From: Sindora glabra
Taxonomy: Eukaryota > Streptophyta > Magnoliopsida > Fabales > Fabaceae
Assembly: GCA_020226215.1 (NCBI GenBank)
Contig: CM035226.1
Coordinates: 65,309,455 to 65,373,454, forward strand
Direction of reading: 5' to 3'
Length of the DNA: 64,000 nucleotides
In this document: in pieces, positions 1-12,901 of the stretch
How the letters are laid out: every line of letters starts with the position of its first letter
Numbering within the stretch: the stretch's first letter is position 1
Position numbers and translations under genes: made by a program
Notes under the pieces: generated by a model
Told to the model about the DNA's origin: nothing
Seen by the model: the letters and a program-made list of their open reading frames with translations, nothing else
Databases searched by the model: none

Positions 1-1068
1 CCTTTATACTCAGATAGCATGTTCTCATACTACCCCCGCCTCCATTCACTGCGACACCGTCTGGATCGAGTAAATTTACCACTACACTTGCCGCCCAGCC
101 ACTAGATCCTTCTTAGCCACCACCATCGATATATCGTCTACGTTGTCAGGATGATAACAATGATGATGATACTTTTGGTACAAATGATGGTACATCGGGA
201 TATCTATACCTCCCTTCCCCATAAATTATGTATATGCAATTTTTTTTCCATATGTACACATTTGTTTGGATTGTGTATATATAATTTACTTAGATGTATA
301 TTATTTATACAATTATTTTGAGTTTTTTTATATATTAAATCATGTAATCATGTAGATTATTACTAGTACTGTTGATATATTCTATTTGTGCATTTTACAT
401 TAGAAAATTTTAATTCAATTGAATTAAAATAAAGATAGATTTAATTTATATAATTAATCAAATATATTATTTTAATTACATTCAATTATAATTTTAATTT
501 ACAAATTTTATTTAAATATTTTAAAAATTTTAGTATCAAAGTAAGTTTTATACAAAAAAATTAAATTTAAATTACAAATTAAATTTGAACATTCTGCGAT
601 AATTTTGTCATCGCTAAAGATTGGACTTTCTTTGACGACTCCTGTCATCGCCAAAGGTGTGGACCTTCTACGATGACTACTATCGTTGCTAAAAGTCTAA
701 CCTTCTACAATGACAAAAGTCATTGTAGAAGGTCCAGCCTTTGGCAAAGACAAGAATCGTCGCCAAAGGGTTAGACCTTTTGTAATGACTCTTGTTGTCA
801 CAGAAGGTTCAACCTTTAGTGACGATGATGAATGTTATTACTAAAAGTTTAAATTAAAAATTTTTAAATTTTGAAAATATTTTTTATGATGATTTTGTTG
901 TTAGAGAAAATTAGACCTTTACCGATGACAAAATATCATTGGTATTGATGGTTTTACCTACAAACCTTTACCGACGACATTTTTTACAATGACTTTTGTT
1001 TTTAACATCAACCAAATATGCTGCATCGACGAATTTTGTTGTCACTGAAGGTTTTTTTTGCTATAGTG
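1..1068. mobile_element. Right end of a CACTA (En/Spm-like) DNA transposon
   Basis: Read on the minus strand, the segment begins CACTATAGC followed by a run of A at 1068 and downward, which is the canonical CACTA terminus. From 595 to 1060 there are many diverged subterminal motifs of the type gacga/tcgtc, 'catcgctaaa' and 'ccttctacaatgac' in both orientations, the usual transposase-binding landscape of this superfamily. 1-240 is less AT-rich and may be the tail of the element's coding part, but I recognise no transposase. 241-594 is featureless AT-rich sequence. The other end lies outside the window, so the 3-bp target duplication cannot be checked. Confidence 0.7.
701..732. repeat. Perfect 14-bp inverted repeat in the CACTA subterminal region
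   Basis: Arms 701-714 (ccttctacaatgac) and 719-732 are exact reverse complements around a 4-nt spacer aaaa. Single arms recur in diverged form nearby, so this is two subterminal motifs meeting head to head. Confidence 0.9.
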
Positions 1069-1300
1069 TACATTTATAGACATACATATTATATTTATTG
1101 TAAAAACACAAAATGAAAAAATCAAAATGAATCATAAATAAGTAAAAAAAAATTATTGTGCAATTGTATTATGTATTTAATGTAAATAAGTGAAAGTGAA
1201 TTATCATCTAAATAATATATCTTCAAAAATAAAATTAAGCTAGCTAGAAGTTAGAAAAATATTTTATAAGTTATATAAATTTTTTTATTTCAATTAATTA

Positions 1301-1529
1301 GATTCAGTTCATCTAAAATGTAAAATGTATTTTAAAGAGAAAAATGTAACATCATAATTCTTAATAAAAAAATATAAGTTTTAAAATTAAATATATAATA
1401 AATAAATAATAATTTTTATAATAATTTTTAAATTTATAACTACTTACTATTTTAATTTTTTTATTAATGGTTTAAATATATCAGTTTATATTTTAAAGTG
1501 TATCTTGCACATTAAAAGTGTCTGATTCC
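1301..1529. mobile_element. Mutator-type MITE, older insertion shared by both copies
   Basis: The ends are inverted repeats: the left end reads gattcagttcatctaaaatg, and the right end, read on the other strand, gives a diverged version with the same ...TGCA..ACTTTA core. It is flanked by near-identical 9-bp direct repeats aattaatta (1292-1300) and aattaagta (1530-1538); 9 bp is the size Mutator-like transposons make. The orthologous element in copy B is 44865-45085, so it inserted before the duplication. It belongs to the same family as 47174-47393. No coding capacity. Confidence 0.7.
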
Positions 1530-3829
1530 AATTAAGTATATGAATGTTTTTTTAAAGTAAAATATAATAAAAAATTCATATTTTGTAAGAAAAAGGAAAA
1601 AGATAAAAAAATTAAAATATAAATTATTTATAACTTTAAATTATAAAAGAATTATTTTTCACTTTATATTCATATCTCAAACTCCTTCGTAAAGCTTATT
1701 TTTATAAGCTAAATATATATTTTTAATAATAATTATTATTATTATTTTTAAACTTTAAACTTTAAGATGATTTGTAATATACGGTAACATAAATGAGATT
1801 GGAATCACCCTTGTACCTTTGACTACATTAGTGCTACCGTATGCATACGCGTAATAAAAGTTGTAATTCATGGGTCAAAATGTGATTCTCTTCTTTTTAA
1901 TGTTTCCATTTCTAATTTACCATCACCATCCCAAAATTTAATGCTCTTAGTTTTATGGACTTCGATCAACGTTTGTATTACATCAAATCATCCTAAATTT
2001 AGCAACCTAGGGGACACTTTAGAACTCACCGAATGATTAGAAACAAAAGTTGGCAATTTTTGGTATAAATTACTTTTTGATTATTCACTAACAAATGAGT
2101 TAACAGTTGGATGAAAATAACTACTAAACTCAGAGATGGTGTAGCAAGAATGCACCTGCTGTAGGGAGGTCAATATAAATTTGAAAAATAAATAGAAAGT
2201 TCATGTAATTTTTATACTTTATTAATAATGCCAAGTAGCTTCTTACATTTAAATAAAGCATATTTTTATCACAAAATATTTAAATCATTATATTACTTGA
2301 TTTAAATTCTATAATCATCTTTTTTTTCATTACAGATGGTTAGAGTTTTTTTTTAATTTTATGATTTATTTGTTATTTAAATTAAAGATACTGTCAAATT
2401 CAAATGACAATGAAAAGAATAATAAATATTTGAATTTAAGTAGGTGCACTTATTACATGATATTTACTATTTTCAATATAATAGTTAAATTACATAAATT
2501 AATATGGGATGAAAATAAATTTAAAAAATGTAAAATAACTTCTAACATTAATGTGGTTAGATTTTATCCTTTTTTACTTTGAAAATTTAAAAATTACTCA
2601 TTTAATCTTGACAAAACTTGAATTTAACACTTTGTTAATTTAATTAACTATTTTATCAAATTATATGGCTTACTTCATAAACTTTTTAACAACAATTCAC
2701 AATATTATAGTATATTAGTTTATTTTACCATTTTTTCATATATAATTTTTGACTAATTTAATTCCTATTAATTAGATAATATAAAACTTATCTATGAAAA
2801 ATAACAAGATAAATTAAAGCACTATAATATTATGATAAATTAAGTTGATATTAGGTGTTTATATAATTTAAGGATGTGATTTTCAAATTTTTAAAGTAGA
2901 AGGAAATAAAATTCAACCATTACAACGGTGAAAAGGATATTTTACATTTTTTCCAAATAAAATTGTCAAAAACATTAAACAAGGCTAAGACTTAATTAAG
3001 TAAGGTTATTTTTGAGATTATACTCTCTTTTGATAAAAACTTGTAAAGTTTGAAGCAATCTTTAAAGCAATTTTTTACAAGTCATTAAATCCTATCCATA
3101 CATTACTTTTTAATATCTTTTTCCACTTTATCTTATGGTTAATAAGAGGATAACAAACCAAGGTGGGTTGCCCCAATTCCTTACTAGGACATTGCTTTTT
3201 TTTTTTTTTTTTTTTGCTCATAAGTAATCCAATGGTTTTAACAATTGTATTTTTCTCATATGTATATGAATTTTCATTTTAATAGAAAAAGCTATATGTA
3301 TGCATGCACATGATTATTACAATTGTGAAGATTATTACATAAAGTAAGCCTATATTTAACTAATAAAATCTAATTTTGCAGGTACAATTAGATAATTTTT
3401 GGAAACATATTATCTAAATTGGGTGCATCACCTATCTAATGAAACACGAGATGAATTTCTTGGATAGTAGTTTAATTGACATAAATAAGGGCTATTGACA
3501 TGACACAATTGAGACTTTATTAGAAAGTTGGTTAGAGCAATTTATTAATAAGGTTTGGGTTATTGGTGTAAAATTTAGAAAAAAAAAATGATTGGTATCA
3601 TTGTGCATCATCATATAAGGCTATTCGATGGCATTGGGAAAAGTTAATAACATTTGACCCCAAAATGACCTAGTTATAAATTATTGTTACTTTTAACATA
3701 TTCTAGATTATATATATGATTTGGTTGCTCATAGTAACTTTTTTAAATTTAGTATATGTGTATTATATTTAGGTAAATTTAAATGTGTATATTCATTATT
3801 TTAAGTTATAGTACTGATAGTAACTCTTT

Positions 3830-4620
3830 TAAACAATTGAAGTAACATTTTATAATCATAACAATGAATATATTACCATAGGTTGAGTAATTATTTTACT
3901 AATTCTCAAAAAGAATCTCTAATTTAGTTACTACCTAAAATTAGAGAAGTTATGTTTTTGTTTTAAAAAAGTTACTACCTTTCTTCAAAAAATTTACAAT
4001 GGTTCATTAATTACATTCTTCGTTCACTTAAGAATATTTGATTCCATATTGTTATTATCAAGGTCTAAGAAAGTTTCTTCCATGATTTAGGAAAGTTAAA
4101 AGAATATATTAAGAAAAATTCTACTAGATTTTATGAAAATTATAATAATACAACTGATAAATGTTATCCTTTCCCACAAAAAGGCATCTAAGAGCTTAAT
4201 TACTATAATAGCTTAGGAAAGTTACTATTTGATTATAAAAATGTTACTACCACATTTACAATACAAAACTGATGCTATTACTCATTTTCTCAAAGAAATA
4301 ACTAAGAACTTAATTACTAGGCAAGGTTAGTAAAGTTGATTTAGAGTTTCAAGTAAGAAAATTACTACATTTTATTGATCATGTCTTTCTTTCACCTAAA
4401 AAGTATTTGTGAACATAGTCACTACTAGGGTTTAAGGAAGTTATTTCCTTTCTTTAAAAAAGTTACTACATTTTTTAACGAAAATTACAAACATTTAAAG
4501 ATCATTTCTTTACATAAGGTGATATCTAGCTGTATAATAGTTACTATCAATGTCTAAAAATGATACTTACAAGGTTAAGAAAAGTTATAAGCATACTTTA
4601 AGAAAGAAACTACCAAATTT
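3830..4620. repeat. Dispersed short repeats of an 'aagttactac' type motif
   Basis: Variants of gttactac / agttactatc preceded by A-rich or 'cttt' tracts recur irregularly through this block and in the matching block at about 47770-48600. They are not a clean tandem array. They could be the subterminal region of an old DNA transposon; I cannot assign it. Confidence 0.4.
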
Positions 4621-4756
4621 GATGTACATTTCTTACACCAAAATTAATAACTGAACTTACTTTAACACGTACAAAAAGTGAATCAAAGCCAAACATAAGG
4701 GAATAGAAGTCAATCTATATAAGTAGAATGTAAAAATAGTGGGCTTTCTATTGAAA

Positions 4757-5215
4757 TCACTATAAAAAAACACTAATTAGGGGTAAAAAAAAATCCATCA
4801 TTAAAAAAATAATGATAGATAAAAAGGTGTAAGTAAATAGTGCATTGATAATTCAATTAACGACAAATTTATGTTATCTATTGCTGAGCTTAGTTACTAC
4901 ATCCTTTGCTAATTTGGAGACACAATGACAAATGAAATGAATGACAGATGTAATTAATGATATATTTGTCTATCACTAATTTTATATCTACTAATAGAAT
5001 TTCTATCCTTAAACTAGATCTAGTGAAAGATAATTTTGTTATTAATTTATGTTCATCATTAAATTAGTCATAAAATTTTGATTTAGCAATGGACTTTTCC
5101 ATCACTAATTTTGTCATGCCAATAAATCCATCATCAAACTAGGAAATTCCTATAAAGTTAATGGCTTTATCTTCAAAATTCCATCACTGATTTGGGATAC
5201 ATTTGGTAATACACT
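4757..5215. repeat. CACTA-like block with 'ccatcactaat' motifs
   Basis: A candidate terminus cactataaaaaaacacta lies at the left, and the block carries repeated motifs such as ccatcactaatttt, ctatcactaatttt and ccatcattaaa in both orientations, resembling CACTA subterminal repeats. In copy B (about 48700-49120) the terminus has decayed. No matching opposite end was found, so it may be a solo end or a relic. Confidence 0.35.
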
Positions 5216-8200
5216 ATTTATTTTTTTTAGCAATCCAAATAGCAAACACCTTATAATAATCAAATTTTATAGGGCTAAAACCTTATAACAATCAAATATT
5301 TGAATTGAATTTCATAAAATAAAATTGAATGTAGATATTTTATTTATATTAAGTAAAAAAGATAATTAAATCAATAAATTCTAATATATAGATCTATACA
5401 TACAAAAAATAAAAATCTTAAATGGCTATCTCTCAATCAACACATTGATGCTGCTCTCTTATTCTTCGATCATTAATTGCTAAGATACAAGTCATTGCTT
5501 ATTGGTTGTCATCCTCTCTCAGTTGTAATCTATGTCAAATTATTATTTAAAAATAAATAAAAATGACCATATTTCCTTTTCTTCGTTTTATATTGCTAAC
5601 TCAATGGATTGAATTTGAAAGTACTAATAACAAGAAATAGTAACTATTTTTATAATGGTTTATTAATAATGACCCTAAAAATGTTTATATGAAAGTTACA
5701 GCATAAAAATTTGATCTCTGTCCTATTAAACCTAAGATATTAATATTATCAAAAGATAAAAAAATGGATCAAATTTTAGAAACCAAGAAACTACTTTAAG
5801 GATATCAAAAGAATAATTTTCATCATTATTCCTTTTCTCCATTATATAGATACCCCTGAATGCCTAATTTTCTGCACCTTTTCTTCAAAGTCATTAAAAC
5901 CACTTTAAGCTTTGTGTTATGGATGTAGAAGTACTCAAATAATGTCTCTCTTGATAATATTTTTGTATGACTCTCTATTCTTTGCTCTTTTCTACAAACC
6001 TTCTTTTTCTTGGTAACATTCCTAACTTTTAGGTGATGCTAGCACAAGTAAAGTCCAACTCCAAAATCCTTCACATGTATCACCTCTATTTTGTCCCTAA
6101 TAAGACTATGAAATACAACAATACAAATTTAATACAAATGTTATACAATTCAATAACTTATATGTGATAACCATTAGAAACCTAGTAGTTAAAAATAGAT
6201 AGAATTAAATGAAAGTGTTTAGAAGTGGTTAAAGAGAAAAATTATAAAGTTCTAATATTAGAAATACTAGATGGAAAGTTTAGTTATAATTATTTGCAAA
6301 AGGATTTTTAAAAATTGAAAAAAATTATTTGAAATTAGTAGAAATTAAGTGAAAATTGTGCAAACTGAGAATTGGATTTTAGTGATGAAAATTATGAAAT
6401 ATTATTTTGGAATTTTTGGAGTAATTTTATGAATTTTACAAGATTCAAGGTTAATGGAATTTAGTATCAAATAAAGATTATTAATTAAATTAATTTGAAA
6501 AAAGGCAAAGTTGGAAAGAATTAAATTAAGCACAAAATTGGCCTAATTAACATACAATTATATAAGGCCTAAGCATCCCAAGAAGAAAATAAGTTAGATT
6601 TAATTGATCCATTAGGAATTAAGCCCAAATTATTTTAATAGTAGATAAGAATCTTTTTTTATAATTAATTATGTTACTTGGGAAAAAAATAAAATGGCCC
6701 AATTTGGCCCATTAACACCTATGGCTATAATGTCTTTGGAGAGCAAAGGATGATGGCCAAATGGCTCATTTGTAATTAGTTAAGAAGTTTAGAAAAATTG
6801 GTGATGATAAGCATGAATAATTAAAATTCTAATGGTATATACTTCACTTTTTCAAGCATAAAAAGGTCATCATCTCTTGCATTTCTTACAAGAATCATGG
6901 CATTAATGAGAAAGAATAAAGAAAGGGAGAAAAAAAAATTTAGGACACACTATATTATACACACATGAGAATTAGGAACATGAATCTCCCTCTTATACTA
7001 GCTTGTAGTTAGAGAGTGTGTGAGGAATTGAATGTTAGACATTCTTAGTGATTTTTATCATCTTACAAAGAGGAAGAGAGGATCTTTAAGCTCCTATTAG
7101 AGATTCATTAGAGTTCTAATTTTAGATTTTGCATAGGATGAGGTATAACTCCTTAAAGTCTAGAAAATTTTGTTCATCTTCTTCAACTCTTTTCTTGAGT
7201 TTTTTTTTTACTAATTCTATGTCATTTTGATGTTGTATTTTGAATACTAACTAGAGAGAAAAGACTCTATCGAATTATTAGTTTACCGGTCTAGTGATTT
7301 CTTAATTCCGTATGAATAGATATCTGCTTCTTTTCTTTTGAATTTTTCTTTAAGAAAATTATTATATATGAAATATATATCTATTTTATGATGTCTATGG
7401 TTTGTTGTACTGAAGCCATAACTTAGTCATGGTGAATTAATTGTTATCTATATGTCTACATGTTTTCTAGTTATCATTAATGTTGTGTTGAAACCCATGA
7501 TTTTCACGAAAAGTTAAGGATTTCTTAGAAAGAAAGAAGAGGTTTTATAAAAGCCTTTGGTTTTGAAATGATCTTTAGTTTTTATGTTAAATCATAGTAT
7601 AAAATATTTTGCATTCTAATATGAAGATTATAAAAAGGTTAGATCAAAGTTTTTGAAGAAAAATTACTTTGAAAAATAAAACGAAGCTCCTAGGTTTTAA
7701 AAAGAAAAAGGGGAAATTTTTTATTTTCTTGTAAGAACTTGTTACATCATATTCTAAACTATCTTTAAGATATTTATATATGTTGTTATCAAGAACTTTG
7801 AAGCAAAAACTAATTGAAATAAAAGGTAGAAGCCATTGGTTCTCTAGGGAAAAAATGTAGAAAAATTATATTTTATAATACTATTTTATTTCATACAAAA
7901 TTGTTTTGATTAATTATGGTTTAGGTAATTTTTTGTAGTTTGTTTTTTTTAACATGAAAATGAGTGCAAAATGATGTTTGGAATCCTTAGTAGTATGCTG
8001 AAATATTATAAAAGAATGTCTAATTTTGAAACTATTTTAATTAGCAATTATTTGAAAAATTGTTGTAACTTGTTTTTACCATAAAAATGACTTAAAAACA
8101 ATATTTTAATTGTGAAAAATGTGCTAGAAATTTTTCAAAAAATTTTGGATAATTTTTAAGGTAAAATGAAAATTTCAAGCTAAATTTATTTCTTTTTCAA

Positions 8201-8459
8201 CTATTTTGATAATTTGAGTTATAGATATATTATATTGTTTAAAATGTAAAATTGGTTGAAAAAATAATATTTTCTATCTTAAAATATGATACAAAGATTT
8301 TTAGAAATTTTCAATAGAGTATGATATTTTAAATGGAATTTTTAAAAAATGTATGCTTTTTTCAAACTATATTGATAATTGTAGTTAATGGCCTTATGAG
8401 CATTTTCCAATGGTAAGCCTAACAGTCCTTGTGCAGTTTGAAACTGATAGGAACAACAA

Positions 8460-8462
<3 letters not shown>

Positions 8463-8515
<53 letters not shown>
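8463..8515. repeat. (AT)n microsatellite, 53 bp
   Basis: An uninterrupted AT dinucleotide run. Copy B has only a short interrupted version near 52449, so the array expanded in A or contracted in B after the duplication. Confidence 0.95.
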
Positions 8516-8516
<1 letters not shown>

Positions 8517-9226
8517 CGGCACTAAGAGGACTTAAGCTTTGCTTTTACTTGACTCTTTCAACTATTACCATTTACAAATACTAATTCTTATTTATTATTA
8601 ATTATCTATATGAATTATCCTACAACATGCAAAATTAATGATTATAGAACCTAACAATTTCAATATTTATGTTATCATTATTAGATTATTTATAAAGGGA
8701 AAGAAAATTCGATACTCTATTTTAGAAGTGTAGATATGCTCAAGTTTGATCTTAATGTCATAAAGATTTCCTTCATCTAATTATGCATCATTAATTTCAA
8801 TGTAGAACAAGTTTTGAGTTGTTATGGAAAAGCTACATTACATATATTTCCTTTTTGATAAGTTATAGAGTTCAAATTTTGTTTTAAATTCAAATACATA
8901 TATTTTGAAATTTTACTCTTCAACATAACTTAAAATTTAGTGAGAGGCTTGATTATAACATTCAAGCGTATCTTAGCCCAATCAATATGTCAAAAAAGTC
9001 TAGCTCCACATATATATATCTAGAATAATAACAAGTATATGTCCTACATGTATCAAGATTCAGATAATTATTCTTTGAACTTTAATCAGCTTTCTTTCTC
9101 CAACACTATATACAAAACTGGTGAAAAGTTGCAAATCAATATAATTATAATATACAAATATTAGTAGAATGTACGGAATTATAAAATCACAATAATAATA
9201 ATAATGCAAGTAGCAAGATGATCCCT

Positions 9227-12200
9227 TTATCTAGCCTCTAATAGTGTTATAGTCATTTCATTAATGGAAGAAGGTTGATTATTTCTAGAAGAAGATTCTC
9301 CTTTAATTGTGATATTTTCTATTAGAAAACCAGGTTCTTTGGGCGTAGGCAAAACACCATCACTGCTCAACATTACAACGACATATGCCATGTTTGGCCT
9401 ATCATCAGGATGCTGTTGCACACATAGAAGACCAATATGGATGCAACGCAATACTTCTGATATAATGCAAGTTTCTGTCAAATAAACATCAATTAACTTC
9501 ATCAGCCTATCCTCTTTCCATAATTTCCATGCCTGTAAGAAATTGGAAAATTTTATTATGTTCATTAACTCATTATTTGTTAAATATAGACTAATTTCTT
9601 ATGCTTACATGTCCAATGAGATTAAATCCATTGTTTGGATAGGAAACTCCTCTGTTTTTCTTGCCACTCAATATCTCCAGTAGTAATACACCAAAGCTAA
9701 ACACATCAGATTTATTGGAGAATAATCCGTGAATGGCATATTCAGGAGATATATAACCACTGAATAAAGTCAAAATGAATTAATTAATGTCACAATAATG
9801 TAAAGAAACACAATGACTAGTTAAGCATCTTTAAGAAAATCTTACTATGTACCAACCACTCTATTTGTATTCCCTTCTATTTGATCTCCTCCACAAATCC
9901 GCGCCATGCCAAAATCTGAGATTTTTGGATTCATGTCACAATCTAGCAAGATGTTACTTGCTTTAAGATCTCTATGGATGATTCTCAATCTAGAATCTTG
10001 ATGAAGATAGAGAAGCCCTCGAGCAATTCCACATATAATACGAAAACGTTTAAACCAATCTAGGAGCTTACTTTGACTAGAATCTGCCATGTTCATTAAA
10101 GTATGTTAATAAATTCTTAATCATTATGGATTGTAACAAACAAATGAATGTTTTCTAATGCTAAGTGAGAACTATTATTTTCAGTAGAAACAGACCGAAT
10201 AAGAAGAAATCTAGGCTTTTGTTTGGCATGTATTCATAGATGAGCATTTTTTCCTTTCCTTGAATGCAATAACCAAGAACTTTAACAAGATTTCGGTGTT
10301 GGAGTTTAGCACATAATATAACTTCATTCTTGAATTCCTTCAATCCTTGTATAGAACTTTGTGAAAGCCTTTTGATAGCAATATCTTGTCCATTTGGTAG
10401 TGTACCCTAAAAAGTTCAAGTTTAGAGATAAAATGTTGAAGCATAATGAATTAACACATGCATGATTCTTCTTCGGTTCTTAATCAATTATCAGGCTTGC
10501 TTATTTACCTTGTATACAGGTCCAAAACCACCTTGGCCAAGCTTATTGACACTCGAGAAGTCATTAGTGGCATGAACTATTGTAGCAAGTTCAAAGATAG
10601 GAATTTCAAGATCTTCTTGCTCTCCTTCATCATTCTTGTCCATTGATGTTTTCTCTGTCATCTCTTAAATTAGTTCAATAGTAAATAAGAGTACGACAGT
10701 AACTTTTGAAAGCATAATTCTATATGTCAATTAGTGCACATAATTCTCACACTTTTCTTTACAATTTTGCATAGACTGCACTTTGTGCAACATCCGTCCT
10801 ACTAGCTTTGTTGGAGTGAGATCAGAATGGCCCTTGTGTACTAGTGTGAAGGATGACATGTGCAATGTGTACTAATGAATTCAACATACACCATCCAATG
10901 CAAAATTTGTGTTCTGTACTATCCCAATTGAGAAACTAGGACAAGGAAGTTTATTGCAGTATTTTACAGCATTTTCCAAACAATCAAATTATACTTCAAA
11001 GAGTGTAAGTTATGTTTAGTAGTAAAAAGGTGTATCAATTAGAACATCCTTGAGTTTAAGATTGTTAATGGTCATTCCAGAGAAAGATTATAAACATGAA
11101 AAATTTATAAAAATGAAGCAGCGTAAAGCAACATTTCAGTCTTACCTCCAAACTTTCTTCTTCTCTTGTAAATGCAATAAAAAGTGAAAAGCATTACAAG
11201 AACCAATGAAACATTAACTGCTATCACTACTGCAGCCACCACCTTTTTCTTATGCCCATATTCTGCGTCTTCTCGAACGGCTCGACAGATAAATAAGCCA
11301 ACAGTCAATAACAACAGAAGAATTAAGCATGTAATAGAAGGAATTGAGCAACTCTTTCAAAGGCATTGTATATATACACTACCAAAAGCAACAGAGAAGA
11401 AGATACTAAAACTCATACCATTCTCCGAAGCAACCATTCGGATATACAAATCTTGTCCCGGAACTGCAGCTACTCTCAAATCAATAAGATTACCAAACCA
11501 AATGGCACACCCACTACCACCTCCCCTGGCATCCGAGTTCGCATAAGCTGTACAAGAACAATTTTCCAAGCATTTGGCCTTGCAATCCTCAATTCCCATA
11601 CTTGCATTGACCCAAGATTTCTTAGTATCCGGCAATTTCAACCCACTAAATCTGACAAAACCGTCTTTGTTTTTGACCTTACAGATCCATGGTTCCTCGC
11701 GCACGCATCCTTCAGTCCAATCCAACGCATCCCAATTTTGTGGGGATTTTGGCCTAAATCCACTCAAACACTGGCATGGTGGTGTCTCCACCATAACACA
11801 GTTCCCTTGAGGGCCACAAAGATTGTAGCTATCACAATTGTCTCTTGGCACAGATGAATGAATCCTCCAAGATCGAGTTTCTTCAACCCAATTGTATCTC
11901 CGGCGAGAATAGATGGTTTGGTTCAGAACAACTCTTGTAATCAATGACTCATTCTGGAGACCATCTGTGTAAATCACCTCATCTTCGTTTGAAACTAAAT
12001 GGAGCTCAAAAAGAGGATTTGTTTTACCGCCAGTGAATCTAATGCCATTCCAAGGGCCGCTTCTATAGTACTCAGTTGAGCCCTTCCACATAACTAACTC
12101 AGTGGTGCTGTCAAGTACTAGACCCCAAGTGAAGTCTCCAGAAGAAGGGTCATCCCAACTCTTCCATGCTGAGAAACGGCGATTAAGGCCTTTCTTTAGG

Positions 12201-12691
12201 TCTAGTCCAATCTTCATACCTGGCAAAAATGTATCAGTAGGATAATCAAAGCTTTGCCACAAGTAGTTTTGAGGATTCTGATCTTGTTCATCTCTTAAAA
12301 CCAGGTTTCCAGAATCTAAGAGCTGAACAATAGGATTTGAGGCCTTCTTCGTCGAGTTTGCAGACCAAATAACAGCCTCATTCTGGCTGAGAAGGACAAG
12401 TTTTCCCTCTGAATTTATTCTCAACATGCTGGAGTTGTCTTTTGTTGGGTTGTCACGGTTGGCAACCCAAACAACAGTTCTGGGTGAAATATTTCTATAC
12501 CATATTCCAACATAGCGACTCGAAGAAATTCCTGGACTGAAGAAACCCAATTCAAATCTTCCATCTTCAGAAACCAAGGTCTTTCCATCAGGAAGTGAGT
12601 CAAGCTGTGTTATAATATCATCTGCAAAGGAAGCATGAAGAAACAGCAGAAACAGTTTGGTTATAGCAAGCAGAAAGGGGAGAACGGCCAT
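9227..12691 (-). CDS. G-type lectin S-receptor-like Ser/Thr protein kinase (gene A), intact
   Basis: Seven exons on the minus strand: 12691-11419, 11271-11146, 10663-10509, 10406-10196, 10083-9846, 9759-9609, 9532-9227. Every intron is GT-AG and all phases fit, giving 819 residues, a normal SD1-type length. Domains: signal peptide 1-23; bulb-type lectin about 24-150; S-locus glycoprotein region about 200-310 with EGF-like cysteines about 282-315; PAN about 335-420; transmembrane 435-459 followed by KRRRK; kinase about 508-780; C-terminal DUF3403-like tail. Kinase landmarks present: GxGGFG 509-514, Lys530, helix-C Glu546, HRD Asp627 (an RD kinase), DFG Asp645, SPE 672-674. It should be a plasma-membrane receptor that phosphorylates Ser/Thr after an external cue; the ligand cannot be inferred. 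The start is the only Met giving a signal peptide. Expression is not shown by sequence alone. Confidence 0.93.
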
Positions 12692-12901
12692 TGCTTTGGC
12701 TACTCTGTGAACATCCTTAACGGTGCATTGTTCGTGATCAATTTTAAATTAATCATTTGTTGCTGGAGAGCGATGAATGATGGATGAAAAATGGGGTTTC
12801 TCAAAGAAGAACATGAATGAGGATAAATCAAAATTGTATAAAGAATCATAGCATTTGGAACAATTATTGTAAGATGTTAAATCTGGCAAAGTATTCCCAC
12901 C
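12692..12901 (-). promoter_or_regulatory. Proximal promoter/5' leader of gene A
   Basis: This is the only upstream sequence shared with gene B. On the minus strand a TATA-like TTTATACAA lies at 12842-12834, about 145 bases before the start codon. Copy B has CTATGTACAA at the same place. Upstream of 12901 the two copies are unrelated. The element is predicted by motif and position only. Confidence 0.4.

Larger units (their letters stand above)
1539..9226. other. Non-coding 3' spacer of gene A
   Basis: About 7.7 kb of AT-rich sequence with no ORF showing protein-family resemblance; the 73-codon ORF at 2361-2582 is low complexity and is not preserved in copy B. The stretch contains a T20 run (3196-3215), motif-rich repeats around 3830-4620, a CACTA-like block near 4757-5215 and a long AT microsatellite at 8463-8515. 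The whole interval is collinear with 45095-53177. Confidence 0.75.
1069..12901. repeat. Segmental duplication, copy A (about 11.8 kb)
   Basis: This segment aligns in the same orientation and order with 44636-56862. Homology starts at the first base after the CACTA terminus (1069) and ends at the 'ttcccacc' about 210 bp upstream of the kinase start codon (12901). It includes a 3' spacer, one MITE, all seven exons and six introns of the kinase gene, and a short upstream stretch. The exons are equal in length between copies apart from one base. The length difference between the copies is largely explained by two MITEs found only in copy B. Confidence 0.95.

Noticed and set aside
1..240. Asp-rich coding segment at the left window edge
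   Set aside because: GATGAT repeats give an acidic frame, but a stop lies close upstream and no transposase motif can be recognised, so it is only mentioned within the CACTA entry.
2361..2582. 73-codon ORF in the copy A spacer
   Set aside because: Low-complexity translation with no family match, and the frame is not preserved in copy B at about 46060-46280.
11366..11857. 163-codon plus-strand ORF antisense to exon 1 of gene A (with a partial equivalent at 55413-55745)
   Set aside because: It is the reverse frame of a strongly supported S-domain exon, in a less AT-rich region where antisense frames stay open by chance, and its equivalent in copy B is shorter and shifted. The same holds for 11184-11546, 11574-11810, 55135-55506 and 55510-55770.
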